Shown one piece after another: positions 16,697 to 24,329 of a DNA stretch of 32,662 bases (position 1 is its first letter; each line of letters opens with the position of its first letter). The stretch is from Holdemanella biformis DSM 3989. Its GTDB lineage: Bacteria; Bacillota_I; Bacilli_A; Erysipelotrichales; Erysipelotrichaceae. A program made the translations under genes and the position numbers. The notes beneath the pieces were generated by a model that did not search any database, had not been told where the DNA came from, and worked only from the letters and a program-made list of their open reading frames with translations. The stretch spans positions 547,215 to 579,876 of the forward strand of contig NZ_DS996841.1 of NCBI RefSeq assembly GCF_000156655.1, written 5' to 3'.

Positions 16697-17995
16697 CTAT
16701 ATGTTATTCATTAAGATATAGGATTTTTCAATATTTTTTTGTATATTCTTTCTAATGTAATCACAATCAGGATTATACCCATCTCTTAAGATTCTATGCA
16801 AACAACCTCCGCCCATACAAATCGGTAGAACCGAACAATTCTTACACTTTTTGTTTTCTAGTGGATTATATAACATATAATCATAATAAATATGATTCAT
16901 ACTACAATATTTAAAATCAGAAATATTACCAATACAATATTCTAAATCTCCCATTTCTTCCCAACATTTATATAGTGATCCATCTGCATCTATTACGAGA
17001 CCAGTTAATGTATCACAAACACAATGAGTAGCCATTGCCTCTGGATAATACTGTTTATAATCATTGGATTTTTCACTTTTAAGACTTGATTCTATTTCCT
17101 TAAACTCTTTAGAAGTATACGTATATGTATTGTAAACATCACTTTTATCATAAACAGCAGCAATATAAAAATTAATATACCTATTATAAGGTGAATCAGT
17201 CATAAGTCTTTTTAATTCATTTACACCATCTATGTTATTTTTATCCACATTCATTCTAACTGAAATAAATGGAAAATTGCAATTTGAAGAAATATCCCCA
17301 AAGTCTTTTATATTATTTAATATTCGGTCAAAAGTTGGCTTTTTCCCTATTAAATATCTACGATTGTCATGATAACTTTTTGGTCCATCAAGTGTAATTT
17401 GTATATTTTTAATTTTACAGTCAATCAATTTTACCATTACTTCCTTTGTTAAAAGGTATCCATTTGTAATTATGCTAGCAAAATACCTAACATTATTTAA
17501 TTTACATAATTCTATTAATCGTTTGCTAAGTGTACATATAGTTTCCATTTCTAGCAAAGGTTCTCCACCATACCAAGTAATGTTTACGGCCTCTAAATGT
17601 GACATTTCTTTTTCAATGAATTTATAAATATCATTTACTGTACTATCTGTCATTTTTCCAGGGCGTAATACATCTTTTTCAAAACAGTATGGGCATCTAA
17701 AGTTACAATTTGACGTTGGAGCTATCGTTAAATTCAAAATATTGTTTGAAAATCTACTAGCTAAAACATTATTCTTAACAATATCTAGTTCATTAGTTTT
17801 ATCTTCTAATAAATATCCTCCATAAACAAGAGCTTCTTTTAACTCTTTGGTAATTGTGCTTTTTGTACCTAAATCACATTTTTTTAATTGTTCATACTCA
17901 TTTAAACTTAGCTTAGCCAATGCATTAGTTCTTGCATTGAACATGATTATATTGTCACCATTTTTAAAACAATAATTATAAAGTGACTGTTTCAT
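16697..17995 (-). CDS. radical SAM/SPASM peptide maturase
   Basis: 432 residues from the ATG at 17995 (AAAGGA eight bases upstream); the frame extends upstream to 18070 but that part covers the promoter. Residues 1-80 (YNYCFKNGDNIIMFNARTN and on) form an N-terminal part like the peptide-binding region of SPASM maturases. C97, C101 and C104 (CNFRCPYC) bind the 4Fe-4S cluster that cleaves SAM, and YGGEP (142-146) is the SAM-binding motif. The C-terminal SPASM region has about ten cysteines (325, 327, 344, 354, 364, 384, 387, 393, 398, 411), enough for two auxiliary clusters. Directly upstream of the Cys-rich precursor, so it most likely crosslinks it. The crosslink type is unknown. Confidence 0.93.
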   Translation of the reverse strand: MKQSLYNYCFKNGDNIIMFNARTNALAKLSLNEYEQLKKCDLGTKSTITKELKEALVYGGYLLEDKTNELDIVKNNVLASRFSNNILNLTIAPTSNCNFRCPYCFEKDVLRPGKMTDSTVNDIYKFIEKEMSHLEAVNITWYGGEPLLEMETICTLSKRLIELCKLNNVRYFASIITNGYLLTKEVMVKLIDCKIKNIQITLDGPKSYHDNRRYLIGKKPTFDRILNNIKDFGDISSNCNFPFISVRMNVDKNNIDGVNELKRLMTDSPYNRYINFYIAAVYDKSDVYNTYTYTSKEFKEIESSLKSEKSNDYKQYYPEAMATHCVCDTLTGLVIDADGSLYKCWEEMGDLEYCIGNISDFKYCSMNHIYYDYMLYNPLENKKCKNCSVLPICMGGGCLHRILRDGYNPDCDYIRKNIQKNIEKSYILMNNI

Positions 17996-18015
17996 TTCAA
18001 ATATCCTTTCTTCTA

Positions 18016-18064
18016 AAAGAGCTCTTTCTGATTTCAATATAAAGTAATTATAATAAAAAAACAA
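18016..18064 (-). promoter_or_regulatory. promoter and palindromic candidate operator of the maturase-precursor operon
   Basis: Minus strand: TTGTTT (18059-18064), 17 bases, TATATT (18036-18041). Just beyond the expected start of transcription is the perfect 12-bp palindrome AAAGAGCTCTTT (18016-18027), then the maturase ribosome site. The palindrome is a plausible site for the HTH-TPR regulator encoded immediately upstream. Confidence 0.5.
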
Positions 18065-18074
18065 TATCAATTTT

Positions 18075-19343
18075 TTAATTAAGTTTTAGCCCTATTTCTT
18101 CAATTATTTGGTTTGCATATGACATTTTGTAGAAATTTTCTTGCAATTCTTTCACCTTTTTTAATTTATTTTGTAATCCATGATCAAGATATAACTCATT
18201 CAATTGTTTTAAAACAAAAATTGCTCTATCATATTGTCCATTTTTTAATGCGATTTGATAACAGGTTTCAAAATTAGCAATGGCTTTCATAGGTTTATTA
18301 TCCATCATATACTTTAAAGCGCGGATAAAACTCTTATGATATTTTGAATCCTTTACATCTCTAAAAAAAGAAGCAATACACTCTTTTGATTTCGTATATT
18401 CATGGCCAAAATAGTATAGAAGACATTTATACATTCTTAAATCTAAGTCATCTGTAAATTGTTCATCGATTCTGTTTAGATAATCAAATCCGCTTTTTAT
18501 ATCTTTTTGAATTAGCGAAGTAAAAACTAAATTTGATAAAATGCAATACTTCATGATTTCGTTTTGTCTTTTAATGGATTCATTTAATAGCTTTAAAAAC
18601 AGCTTATTTGCTTCATCATAACGAGATGTATACATGTAAAGTACACCTTGATTCAACAACAAATAATATAATCGATCGAAAGACAATTGCTGAACTGCCA
18701 TTTTTAAACTCTTATGAATATACTGCTGTGCCAAATTAAAATACCCTAAATCCAAGTAAATACTGCAATAATGGTAATTTATCATTAAATGATTACCCTT
18801 ATTAGATAACGCCTTATCTAAGTATCCTAATGCTTCTTTTATTTCATTCGAATATATCTTCTCTAATGCCATTATATCGTAATAAATGGATAATTCCCTA
18901 ACCGAAAAGTTATTCTTTCCTAATTCAATAATTCCTTTGTATAAAGCTGTATCCACTTCTTTTTGGTTAATGATAGCATCCATATACAGAATCAGATAAT
19001 ATTCAAATCTGGCATAGGAACAAGCTATATTCTTTGTGTCTTTTACTATTTGAATAGTTTCATTCAACTCTTCTTTTTTTAAATCTGTATACAAATCATA
19101 AATATCATATACATGATTTACAATTAGATCTCTATCCAAATCAAAATTAAATGTTTGGCCACATATTTCTGAAAATAAAGTAATCTTCTCATTTGTTGGT
19201 TTATTCTTACCAGTTTCAAATTGTGAAATTGTTGCTTCACTCACATCCATATTCTGTGCAACTTTTTTTATAGGAATCTTTTGCTCTGTCCGAATGCTCT
19301 TTAAAACATTTCCTATTAGTATACGACTAAACTTTTCTTGCAC
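18075..19343 (-). CDS. HTH-TPR regulator of the RRNPP (peptide-sensing) type
   Basis: 422 residues: an XRE helix-turn-helix at about 10-65 (LKSIRTEQKIPIKKVAQNMD then VSEATISQFETGKNKP) followed by about 350 residues of helical repeats with TPR-like pairs such as ALGYLDKALSNKGN, YFNLAQQYIHKSLKMA and RYDEANKLFLKLL. This is the plan of Rgg, PlcR and NprR regulators, which bind re-imported signal peptides in the TPR groove; NprR has nearly the same length. It begins with a GTG whose G is shared with the stop of a small secreted-peptide gene (TAGTG), so the two are translationally coupled. Four bases after it the maturase region begins. Control of the RiPP genes by a peptide is inferred. Confidence 0.85.
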   Translation of the reverse strand: MQEKFSRILIGNVLKSIRTEQKIPIKKVAQNMDVSEATISQFETGKNKPTNEKITLFSEICGQTFNFDLDRDLIVNHVYDIYDLYTDLKKEELNETIQIVKDTKNIACSYARFEYYLILYMDAIINQKEVDTALYKGIIELGKNNFSVRELSIYYDIMALEKIYSNEIKEALGYLDKALSNKGNHLMINYHYCSIYLDLGYFNLAQQYIHKSLKMAVQQLSFDRLYYLLLNQGVLYMYTSRYDEANKLFLKLLNESIKRQNEIMKYCILSNLVFTSLIQKDIKSGFDYLNRIDEQFTDDLDLRMYKCLLYYFGHEYTKSKECIASFFRDVKDSKYHKSFIRALKYMMDNKPMKAIANFETCYQIALKNGQYDRAIFVLKQLNELYLDHGLQNKLKKVKELQENFYKMSYANQIIEEIGLKLN

Positions 19344-19531
19344 TATTGCTCACCTTTATTTCCGCAGCACAATGATGGTTCATACTCATTTGAATCTTCA
19401 TGTTGATTCTCATCGTTATTACGCGTATTCTCAACCGGATTATCGTCCTGTACACCCTCTGCATAGATTTCAATAACGGGTGAGCCAAATACGCATAATA
19501 ACAAAAATAAACTTGCTATTATTTTTTTCAT
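19343..19531 (-). CDS. secreted 62-residue peptide, candidate pro-pheromone for the adjacent regulator
   Basis: AGGAGG (19540-19545) lies eight bases before the ATG. Residues 1-24 (MKKIIASLFLLLCVFG through IEIYA) form a Sec signal peptide with a likely cut after IYA. The remaining 38 residues are acidic and Asn-rich and end in SLCCGNKGEQ. The size, export signal and one-base overlap with an RRNPP-type regulator resemble the precursors of Phr, PapR, NprX or SHP signals, whose active part is the C-terminal 5-10 residues. In those systems the peptide gene is usually downstream or divergent, while here it is upstream. It has no similarity to the 52-residue RiPP precursor. Signal function is inference. 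Confidence 0.6.
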   Translation of the reverse strand: MKKIIASLFLLLCVFGSPVIEIYAEGVQDDNPVENTRNNDENQHEDSNEYEPSLCCGNKGEQ

Positions 19532-19596
19532 TCCCTTTTCCTCCTATCCCTAATTTTAATTCATTTTATATTTCATTCAATACGCAATATTTAATT

Positions 19597-19622
19597 AAAA
19601 AAACATAGTCTATTTAAACTAT
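19597..19622 (-). terminator. probable terminator of the XRE regulator gene
   Basis: Minus strand: ATAGT / ACTAT stem extended by a G-U and an A-T pair, four-base loop, then G and T7 (19597-19603 on the plus strand as A7). The stem overlaps the gene's stop codon. Confidence 0.55.
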
Positions 19623-20275
19623 TTGGTAACCCTTTTGTTACCAATAACCTCACTACGATCAGGATCGAATAATACTACATCAATATAGAAATCTAAATGA
19701 TGATATTTTTCTTTTTCAAATAAATCATACATTTGATGCTGCTTTTCATCTTTATTGTCAAATAAAATATGTAATCCTCTAAATGAATCCATAATAGATA
19801 ATGTTAATGACACTGCATCTCCTAAATAACCAATAAAATTTTTATCTTCCAATACATCATTTATAGATATTCTCTCAAAAAAACGATTGCAACTCGCAAC
19901 GATCACTATATTCTTATTTTCCCTTTTCTTTATAATTTTCGCATCAAAAGTACGCATATAATTTTCTGTTAAATGTAATTCAAACGGACTAACGGTAATA
20001 TTCCATCCTAATAAATACATATATGCTAAATATCTGCATGCCAAATATCTATTTTTTATGTCTTCTTCATCAAATAAAATATGCATAATCACATCATTTT
20101 GACTGCTCTTTGTATATTCACATATATTCTCTAATAATTTATCACTAGGAAATTTTGTGGTTCCATTCTCAATTAATTTAAGTGCAGTCACACTAATATT
20201 CATTTTTTTCGCCATGCTAACTTGTGACTCTTCACGATCCAATCGAATGTTTTTCATATAAGTTGCAAATGCCAT
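19619..20275 (-). CDS. XRE-family regulator of the mobile element
   Basis: 218 residues with an N-terminal helix-turn-helix (about 5-60: YMKNIRLDREESQVSMAKKM then NISVTALKLIENGTTKFP) and a C-terminal domain of about 130 residues with alternating strands and helices (IKKRENKNIVIVASCNRFF, HHLDFYIDVVLFDPD) that I do not recognise. GAGGTGAT precedes the ATG. A TTGAAA-17-TATAAT promoter drives it, back to back with the promoter of the excisionase-replication-mobilisation genes. That arrangement is usual for the repressor that keeps an integrated element quiet, possibly with the C-terminal domain sensing an inducer; both are inference. Confidence 0.78.
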   Translation of the reverse strand: MAFATYMKNIRLDREESQVSMAKKMNISVTALKLIENGTTKFPSDKLLENICEYTKSSQNDVIMHILFDEEDIKNRYLACRYLAYMYLLGWNITVSPFELHLTENYMRTFDAKIIKKRENKNIVIVASCNRFFERISINDVLEDKNFIGYLGDAVSLTLSIMDSFRGLHILFDNKDEKQHQMYDLFEKEKYHHLDFYIDVVLFDPDRSEVIGNKRVTK

Positions 20276-20298
20276 ATTATCACCTCTGTCCCTATTAC

Positions 20299-20327
20299 AT
20301 TATATTAAAAATAGTAAGTATTTTCAA
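20299..20327 (-). promoter_or_regulatory. promoter of the element XRE regulator
   Basis: Minus strand TTGAAA (20322-20327), 17-base spacer, TATAAT (20299-20304). About 24 bases before the start codon. Confidence 0.75.
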
Positions 20328-20336
20328 TTTTTTGAG

Positions 20337-20365
20337 TTGCATTTACTTTCTATAGGTAGTATATT
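20337..20365 (+). promoter_or_regulatory. promoter of the element mobilisation operon
   Basis: TTGCAT (20337-20342), 17-base spacer, TATATT (20360-20365). Only ten bases separate its -35 box from that of the divergent XRE regulator promoter, so one operator could control both. Confidence 0.6.
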
Positions 20366-20370
20366 GTTGA

Positions 20371-20603
20371 TGTAGCAAGTATATGCATTTGCGTAGCAAT
20401 AATTTGCTTGCTACACATTGACAATCTTTAAAGGAGGAAAATTTATTATGTATGTTGAACATTAAAAAAGATCCATTAGATAAAGTTTGGTCACCGCATC
20501 TAATGAATCTACTCAAATGAAGAACTGTTTTTATAATGTCTTCACGTAAGCATTATAGCAAACATTTCTTTTTCCAACAAAATAAAAAAGGAGGAAAATT
20601 TGT
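20371..20603 (+). promoter_or_regulatory. structured leader of the mobilisation operon with a five-residue ORF
   Basis: From the expected transcription start the RNA has a 9-bp stem TGTAGCAAG / CTTGCTACA (20371-20379 and 20407-20415) with a competing inner pairing GTAGCAA / TTGCTAC. Then comes an AAAGGAGG site and a mini-frame MYVEH (20448-20465), an 8-bp stem CATTAGAT / ATCTAATG (20474-20481 and 20498-20505), and ATAATG / CATTAT near 20540. The site before the mini-frame (AAAGGAGGAAAATTT) is repeated almost exactly before the next gene at 20604. The lay-out suggests translational or transcriptional attenuation of the transfer genes, but no mechanism is proven by the sequence. Confidence 0.45.
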
Positions 20604-20831
20604 ATGGAAAACACAAAACTATATATTGAAACGCCTGTTTTTACAGGTAGAAATGTTCCTATTAATGAATTAGCAAAAGCCATTGGGAAAGATGCCCAAT
20701 ACATTCGAATCGGTCTTCAACAAGGTGTTTTAAATTTTGGCTATGCTATGAAAAAAGACAATTCAAGCGAATACAACTACTATTGTCCAGATAAGAAAGT
20801 ATGGGAAGAAACAGGGTATTTCAATGGATAA
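20604..20831 (+). CDS. small excisionase-like DNA-binding protein
   Basis: 75 residues with a basic-helix pattern of a winged-helix or Xis-type protein: INELAKAIGKDAQYIRIGLQ is the helix-turn-helix part, followed by GVLNFGYAMK and YYCPDKKVWEETGYF. Proteins of this type head the mobilisation cassettes of related Firmicute elements, from memory. AAGGAGG precedes the ATG and the stop overlaps the next gene by eight bases. Directionality factor for the recombinase, or replication accessory factor, are both possible. Confidence 0.65.
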   Translation: MENTKLYIETPVFTGRNVPINELAKAIGKDAQYIRIGLQQGVLNFGYAMKKDNSSEYNYYCPDKKVWEETGYFNG

Positions 20832-21852
20832 TAATATTGAACTTATCACCGGAAATGAGATCAGACATAAAACATATTTTGAAAACAACTATATTGTAGA
20901 TTCTCTTATCAAAGGAAATAAGGTTAGTATTTTAACTGGTGGAAGTAAAACTGGTAAATCCACATTAGCATTACAACTCGCAAATTCAGTTTCTAAAGGC
21001 ATTCCATTTCTTAATAACAATACGATCCAATGTGATGTTCTCTATATTTGTTTAGATAACGATGAAGATTTGATTGCAGAAAGATTGAAACTGATGAATC
21101 TTGAAATGGATGATTCTGTAGTTTTTTGTTTCAATAAAAACATAGTTTTAGAAGATACTTCTTCAAATCAAGATGATATATTATTACTCGAAGTTGTTAC
21201 GGAAACATTAATTTCTCATCCATTTCTTAGACTAGTTATTATTGATCTATTCGATAATATTCGCAATCTAACTATTAAAACAGAAGCAAATAATGTTAAA
21301 GATACAGAAGATATGGAATATTTAAAAGGAATTGCTGATGGTTTAAAAATTCATATTTTACTACTTAACCATGATACGAAAAACGGAACTCAAAATGGTT
21401 ATTGTTCATCCAAAGGAGGTGTAAAACTTGTGGGATCATGCAATGGCACTTATCTACATTTAATTCGAAGTGGTATTGGACAAACAAGTGCTACGCTTGA
21501 AGTTGGTGGAAGGAATATTAAAGAAGAAATCCTACAATTACATTTAGATACATCAACCCTTACGTATTCATTAAGCGAAGAAAATATTAATGATGATATG
21601 CCATATGAAATAGGTATAATTCGAAACTATATCATTAAAAACAATGGATATTCAGGCACTATCTCCAATCTTTTACAACTCACTAAATTAACAATTGCAG
21701 CAAATAGAGCATCGCGATTATTAAATACACACAAGGACTTACTAGCTTCAGAAGGAATTACTTTTTCAATTGATCCTAGCCGTTCGAATGGAAGAATCTA
21801 TACTTTTCAAGTTGAACAAAAGGACGATAAGGACGATACTTTATGCATATAG
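20824..21852 (+). CDS. RepA-like AAA/RecA-fold ATPase of the element
   Basis: 342 residues with a Walker A ILTGGSKTGKSTLAL (36-50), a Walker B LVIIDLFDN at about 138-146, and HILLLNHDTKNGT, where a polar residue follows a hydrophobic strand as in hexameric RecA/DnaB-like helicases such as plasmid RSF1010 RepA. The C-terminal 90 residues look like a winged helix. In mobilizable elements such proteins sit between the excisionase-like gene and the relaxase and are thought to help replicate the circular form. The last codons overlap a large inverted repeat (21821-21874). Confidence 0.75.
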   Translation: MDNNIELITGNEIRHKTYFENNYIVDSLIKGNKVSILTGGSKTGKSTLALQLANSVSKGIPFLNNNTIQCDVLYICLDNDEDLIAERLKLMNLEMDDSVVFCFNKNIVLEDTSSNQDDILLLEVVTETLISHPFLRLVIIDLFDNIRNLTIKTEANNVKDTEDMEYLKGIADGLKIHILLLNHDTKNGTQNGYCSSKGGVKLVGSCNGTYLHLIRSGIGQTSATLEVGGRNIKEEILQLHLDTSTLTYSLSEENINDDMPYEIGIIRNYIIKNNGYSGTISNLLQLTKLTIAANRASRLLNTHKDLLASEGITFSIDPSRSNGRIYTFQVEQKDDKDDTLCI

Positions 21853-21874
21853 TTATTTATCGTCCTACCGTCCT
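21821..21874. repeat. inverted repeat spanning the end of the RepA-like gene
   Basis: Two left AGGACGATA-type units (21821-21829, 21830-21838) face TATCGTCCT (21858-21866) and CGTCCT (21869-21874). They can form a 9-bp inner and 6-bp outer stem. The left half codes for KDDKDD at the protein's end. No T run follows, so it is more likely part of the transfer or replication origin than a terminator. Confidence 0.55.
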
Positions 21875-21893
21875 AGGATTTAATAAAACCTTT

Positions 21894-21951
21894 GTTACTT
21901 TGTCGAAAGTAACGCAAATGCACTTTTGTCATAAACAAAAGATGCCTTGCG
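21894..21951. other. candidate origin of transfer (oriT)
   Basis: Directly upstream of the relaxase gene are two hairpins. GTTACTTT / AAAGTAAC (21894-21901 and 21906-21913) has a four-base GTCG loop. CTTTTGT / ACAAAAG (21923-21929 and 21935-21941) has a five-base loop and is enclosed by CGCAA / TTGCG (21913-21917 and 21947-21951). MobV-family oriT sites are short hairpin clusters just upstream of the mob gene, which is what is seen. The nick site cannot be placed from the sequence. Confidence 0.65.
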
Positions 21952-21966
21952 CTCTACGAGGTTCAT

Positions 21967-23088
21967 ATGGAACAAAGCATTAGCTTTAAAATTGGCAAAG
22001 GAAGCATCGCTCACAATGCAAGAGATTTTACTGCAAGTAATGTCGACAGCAATCGAAGCCAATATAATATTGAATATGTTAATAAAGATCTAAAACAAAC
22101 TTATCATAAATTATTTGATGATGCCGTCACAAAATACAACGCTAGACAAACTCGTAGTGATCGTACCATTCCAAATTATTATGAAAAAATAAGAATGGGT
22201 AAACAAGAAAAATTATTCCATGAAGTTATTGTTCAAGTTGGAAATATGGACACAATGAATTGTCTTGGAAAAAATGGTGAACTAGGAAAAGTAATTCTCG
22301 ATGAGTATATGAAAGGTTTTCAAGAACGTAATCCGAATCTCTATGTATTCTCTGCTCATCTTCATATGGATGAACAGACACCTCATCTTCATATTGACTT
22401 TATTCCTTTTACTACAGGAAGTAAAAGAGGACTCGAAACTCGTGTTTCATTGAAACAAGCCTTAAAATCTCAAGGATTTAATGGAGGGAGTCGATCAGAA
22501 ACAGAGTGGAACCAATGGGTGAATGCTGAAAAAATGGAAGTTGCCAAAATCATGAATAAGTATGAAGTTAAATGGGTCAACCTTGATACACATAATAAAC
22601 CACTTGATGTTCTTAACTTTAAAAAAGAAAAAAGAAAAGAAGAAATTTCAAAATTGGATCATGAAATATTAACATTGAAAAAGCAATATAATTCGCTACA
22701 AAATATGACCCCCTATCTAAATGATGCGTTTAACGCTTTAAACAATGAAGAATTATGGTTGTTACCAGAACCAAATAAGCTCACACTTGCTTCAACATAT
22801 CATAAAAATATTGTTCAGCCAAAATTTTCCAAATTAAGAGCATTTATACAACCGTTGATCAACCAAGTATTTGATATTGTAAAAGAATTAATAAATCTGA
22901 AAACTCAACTGATCTTTTTAAAAAGCGAAAATACTGAATTAAAAAATTCAATAGATGAATTATCTTATGAAAATCGAGAATTAAAAAGAGATATGAACAA
23001 GCTCAAAAAATTCTTTGGTAAAGATACAATTGAAAATGCTCTTACTTTTAAGATTGTCAAATCCAAAAGAAAGGAAATTCATAAATGA
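21967..23088 (+). CDS. MobV-family relaxase
   Basis: 373 residues. Nicks the element at oriT and leads the strand into the recipient. The N-terminal motif HNARDFTASNVD (16-27) contains the candidate nucleophile His16; HLHMDEQTPHLHIDF (131-145) is the metal-binding HxDExxPHxH motif of the MobV/Pre family. The C-terminal part is coiled-coil rich (KKEKRKEEISKLDHEI, LKSENTELKNSIDELSYENR), as in other MobV proteins. Its gene overlaps the integrase gene by four bases (ATGA), so mobilisation and integration are coupled. Confidence 0.93.
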   Translation: MEQSISFKIGKGSIAHNARDFTASNVDSNRSQYNIEYVNKDLKQTYHKLFDDAVTKYNARQTRSDRTIPNYYEKIRMGKQEKLFHEVIVQVGNMDTMNCLGKNGELGKVILDEYMKGFQERNPNLYVFSAHLHMDEQTPHLHIDFIPFTTGSKRGLETRVSLKQALKSQGFNGGSRSETEWNQWVNAEKMEVAKIMNKYEVKWVNLDTHNKPLDVLNFKKEKRKEEISKLDHEILTLKKQYNSLQNMTPYLNDAFNALNNEELWLLPEPNKLTLASTYHKNIVQPKFSKLRAFIQPLINQVFDIVKELINLKTQLIFLKSENTELKNSIDELSYENRELKRDMNKLKKFFGKDTIENALTFKIVKSKRKEIHK

Positions 23089-24233
23089 GAAAAAGAAATA
23101 AACATATGCGATTGCCTAGTGGTTATGGGTCAATTGTAAAAATGAGTAACGCAAACAGAAGACGAAGACCTTATATTGTTCGCATAACAACAGGTTATGA
23201 TACAGATAAACAAACAGGCAAGACTAAACAAGTGATTGGCATTATTGGTTATGCTAAAACTCGCGAAGAAGGACTTCAAATGCTAGCGAAATATCATGAG
23301 AAGCCATACGATTTAAATCAAGGAAATCCCTCTTTTCGAGAAGTCTTTGAAGATTGGTTTGATGAAAAGTTCAAAGACAATATGGAAGCCAAAAAAATAA
23401 ATAGTTACCGAGCCGCATATAATACGTGCACACGAATCTTCGAATACCCATTTAGAGATATTAGAACCAGTGATCTTCAAAATATTATTGATAATTGTGG
23501 TAAAAACTACCCTACTCTAAGAAATATTAAAATCTTATTTAACCAAATGTACGCATATGCGATCAAGAACAATCTTTGCAGCACAGACTACGCAAAATTT
23601 GTAGATATAGCCAAATACAAAGATAGAAATCCGAATAGCTATGATCGGCAACCATTTTCAAAAGAACAATTGAATGTATTGTGGTCACAAAAAGAAGATA
23701 TATACATCCAAATGATTTTAATTCTTTGTTATACAGGTGTACGAGTAAGTGAATTATTGGATTTAAAGAAGCAAAATGTTAATCTTGATGAACATTTTTT
23801 CACTATTACTAAATCAAAAACACAAAGTGGAATCCGTAAAGTTCCGATTGGTACTATGATTTATCCATTCTTTAAAGCCTGGTATGAATCGAGTCAATGT
23901 GATTATGTATTCCACACGCCCGATCAAAAACATTTTACGTATCGTAACTATTACGACAGCTACTGGAATCCATTTATGGTTCGATTCGAATATGATCAAA
24001 CACCACATTGTTGCAGACACACATGTGTATCTCTACTTGCAACTGCACAGGTATCACAAACATATCAAAAACTAATAGTTGGTCACAAAGGTGCTATGTC
24101 TATCACGGAAAGCGTGTATACTCATATTGAAATGTCAGAACTTATTAAAGCAATTGATTCTGTTTATTATCCAGAAGAAATAATTAAAGAAGTAAAAAAA
24201 TCAAAGAAAAGAAGTGAACACTGTGAGAGATAA
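23085..24233 (+). CDS. int: tyrosine recombinase (integrase)
   Basis: 382 residues. The N-terminal 60 residues are basic (RKRNKHMRLP, NRRRRPYIVR), resembling an arm-binding domain; a core-binding domain follows (about 85-185); the catalytic domain has Arg220 (CYTGVRVSEL), Lys in ITKSKTQSG (about 243-245), His308 and Arg311 (HCCRHT), His334 (VGHKG) and the nucleophile Tyr345 (ESVYTHI). The set is complete. It is the obvious enzyme for integration at the rpsI 3' end, although about 2.3 kb and two more transcription units separate it from attR. Translation probably starts at the ATG overlapping the relaxase stop. Confidence 0.95.
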   Translation: MRKRNKHMRLPSGYGSIVKMSNANRRRRPYIVRITTGYDTDKQTGKTKQVIGIIGYAKTREEGLQMLAKYHEKPYDLNQGNPSFREVFEDWFDEKFKDNMEAKKINSYRAAYNTCTRIFEYPFRDIRTSDLQNIIDNCGKNYPTLRNIKILFNQMYAYAIKNNLCSTDYAKFVDIAKYKDRNPNSYDRQPFSKEQLNVLWSQKEDIYIQMILILCYTGVRVSELLDLKKQNVNLDEHFFTITKSKTQSGIRKVPIGTMIYPFFKAWYESSQCDYVFHTPDQKHFTYRNYYDSYWNPFMVRFEYDQTPHCCRHTCVSLLATAQVSQTYQKLIVGHKGAMSITESVYTHIEMSELIKAIDSVYYPEEIIKEVKKSKKRSEHCER

Positions 24234-24295
24234 GAATTATATTTATAAGCAGAAGAATCCTTTAATAGTCCATGTCATGAAGGAAGTTCATATTC

Positions 24296-24323
24296 TTGGA
24301 TTATACGCATAATAGTGTATAAT
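24296..24323 (+). promoter_or_regulatory. promoter of the structured RNA
   Basis: TTGGAT (24296-24301), 16-base spacer and a consensus TATAAT (24318-24323), 60 bases after the integrase stop. The only thing downstream on this strand is the structured non-coding stretch. Confidence 0.65.
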
Positions 24324-24329
24324 GCAAAT

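Noticed and set aside
19343-19531. The 62-residue Cys-Cys peptide as a second RiPP substrate
   Set aside because: It has a normal Sec signal peptide and an acidic tail with only one Cys pair in its mature part, and it is coupled to the regulator rather than to the maturase.
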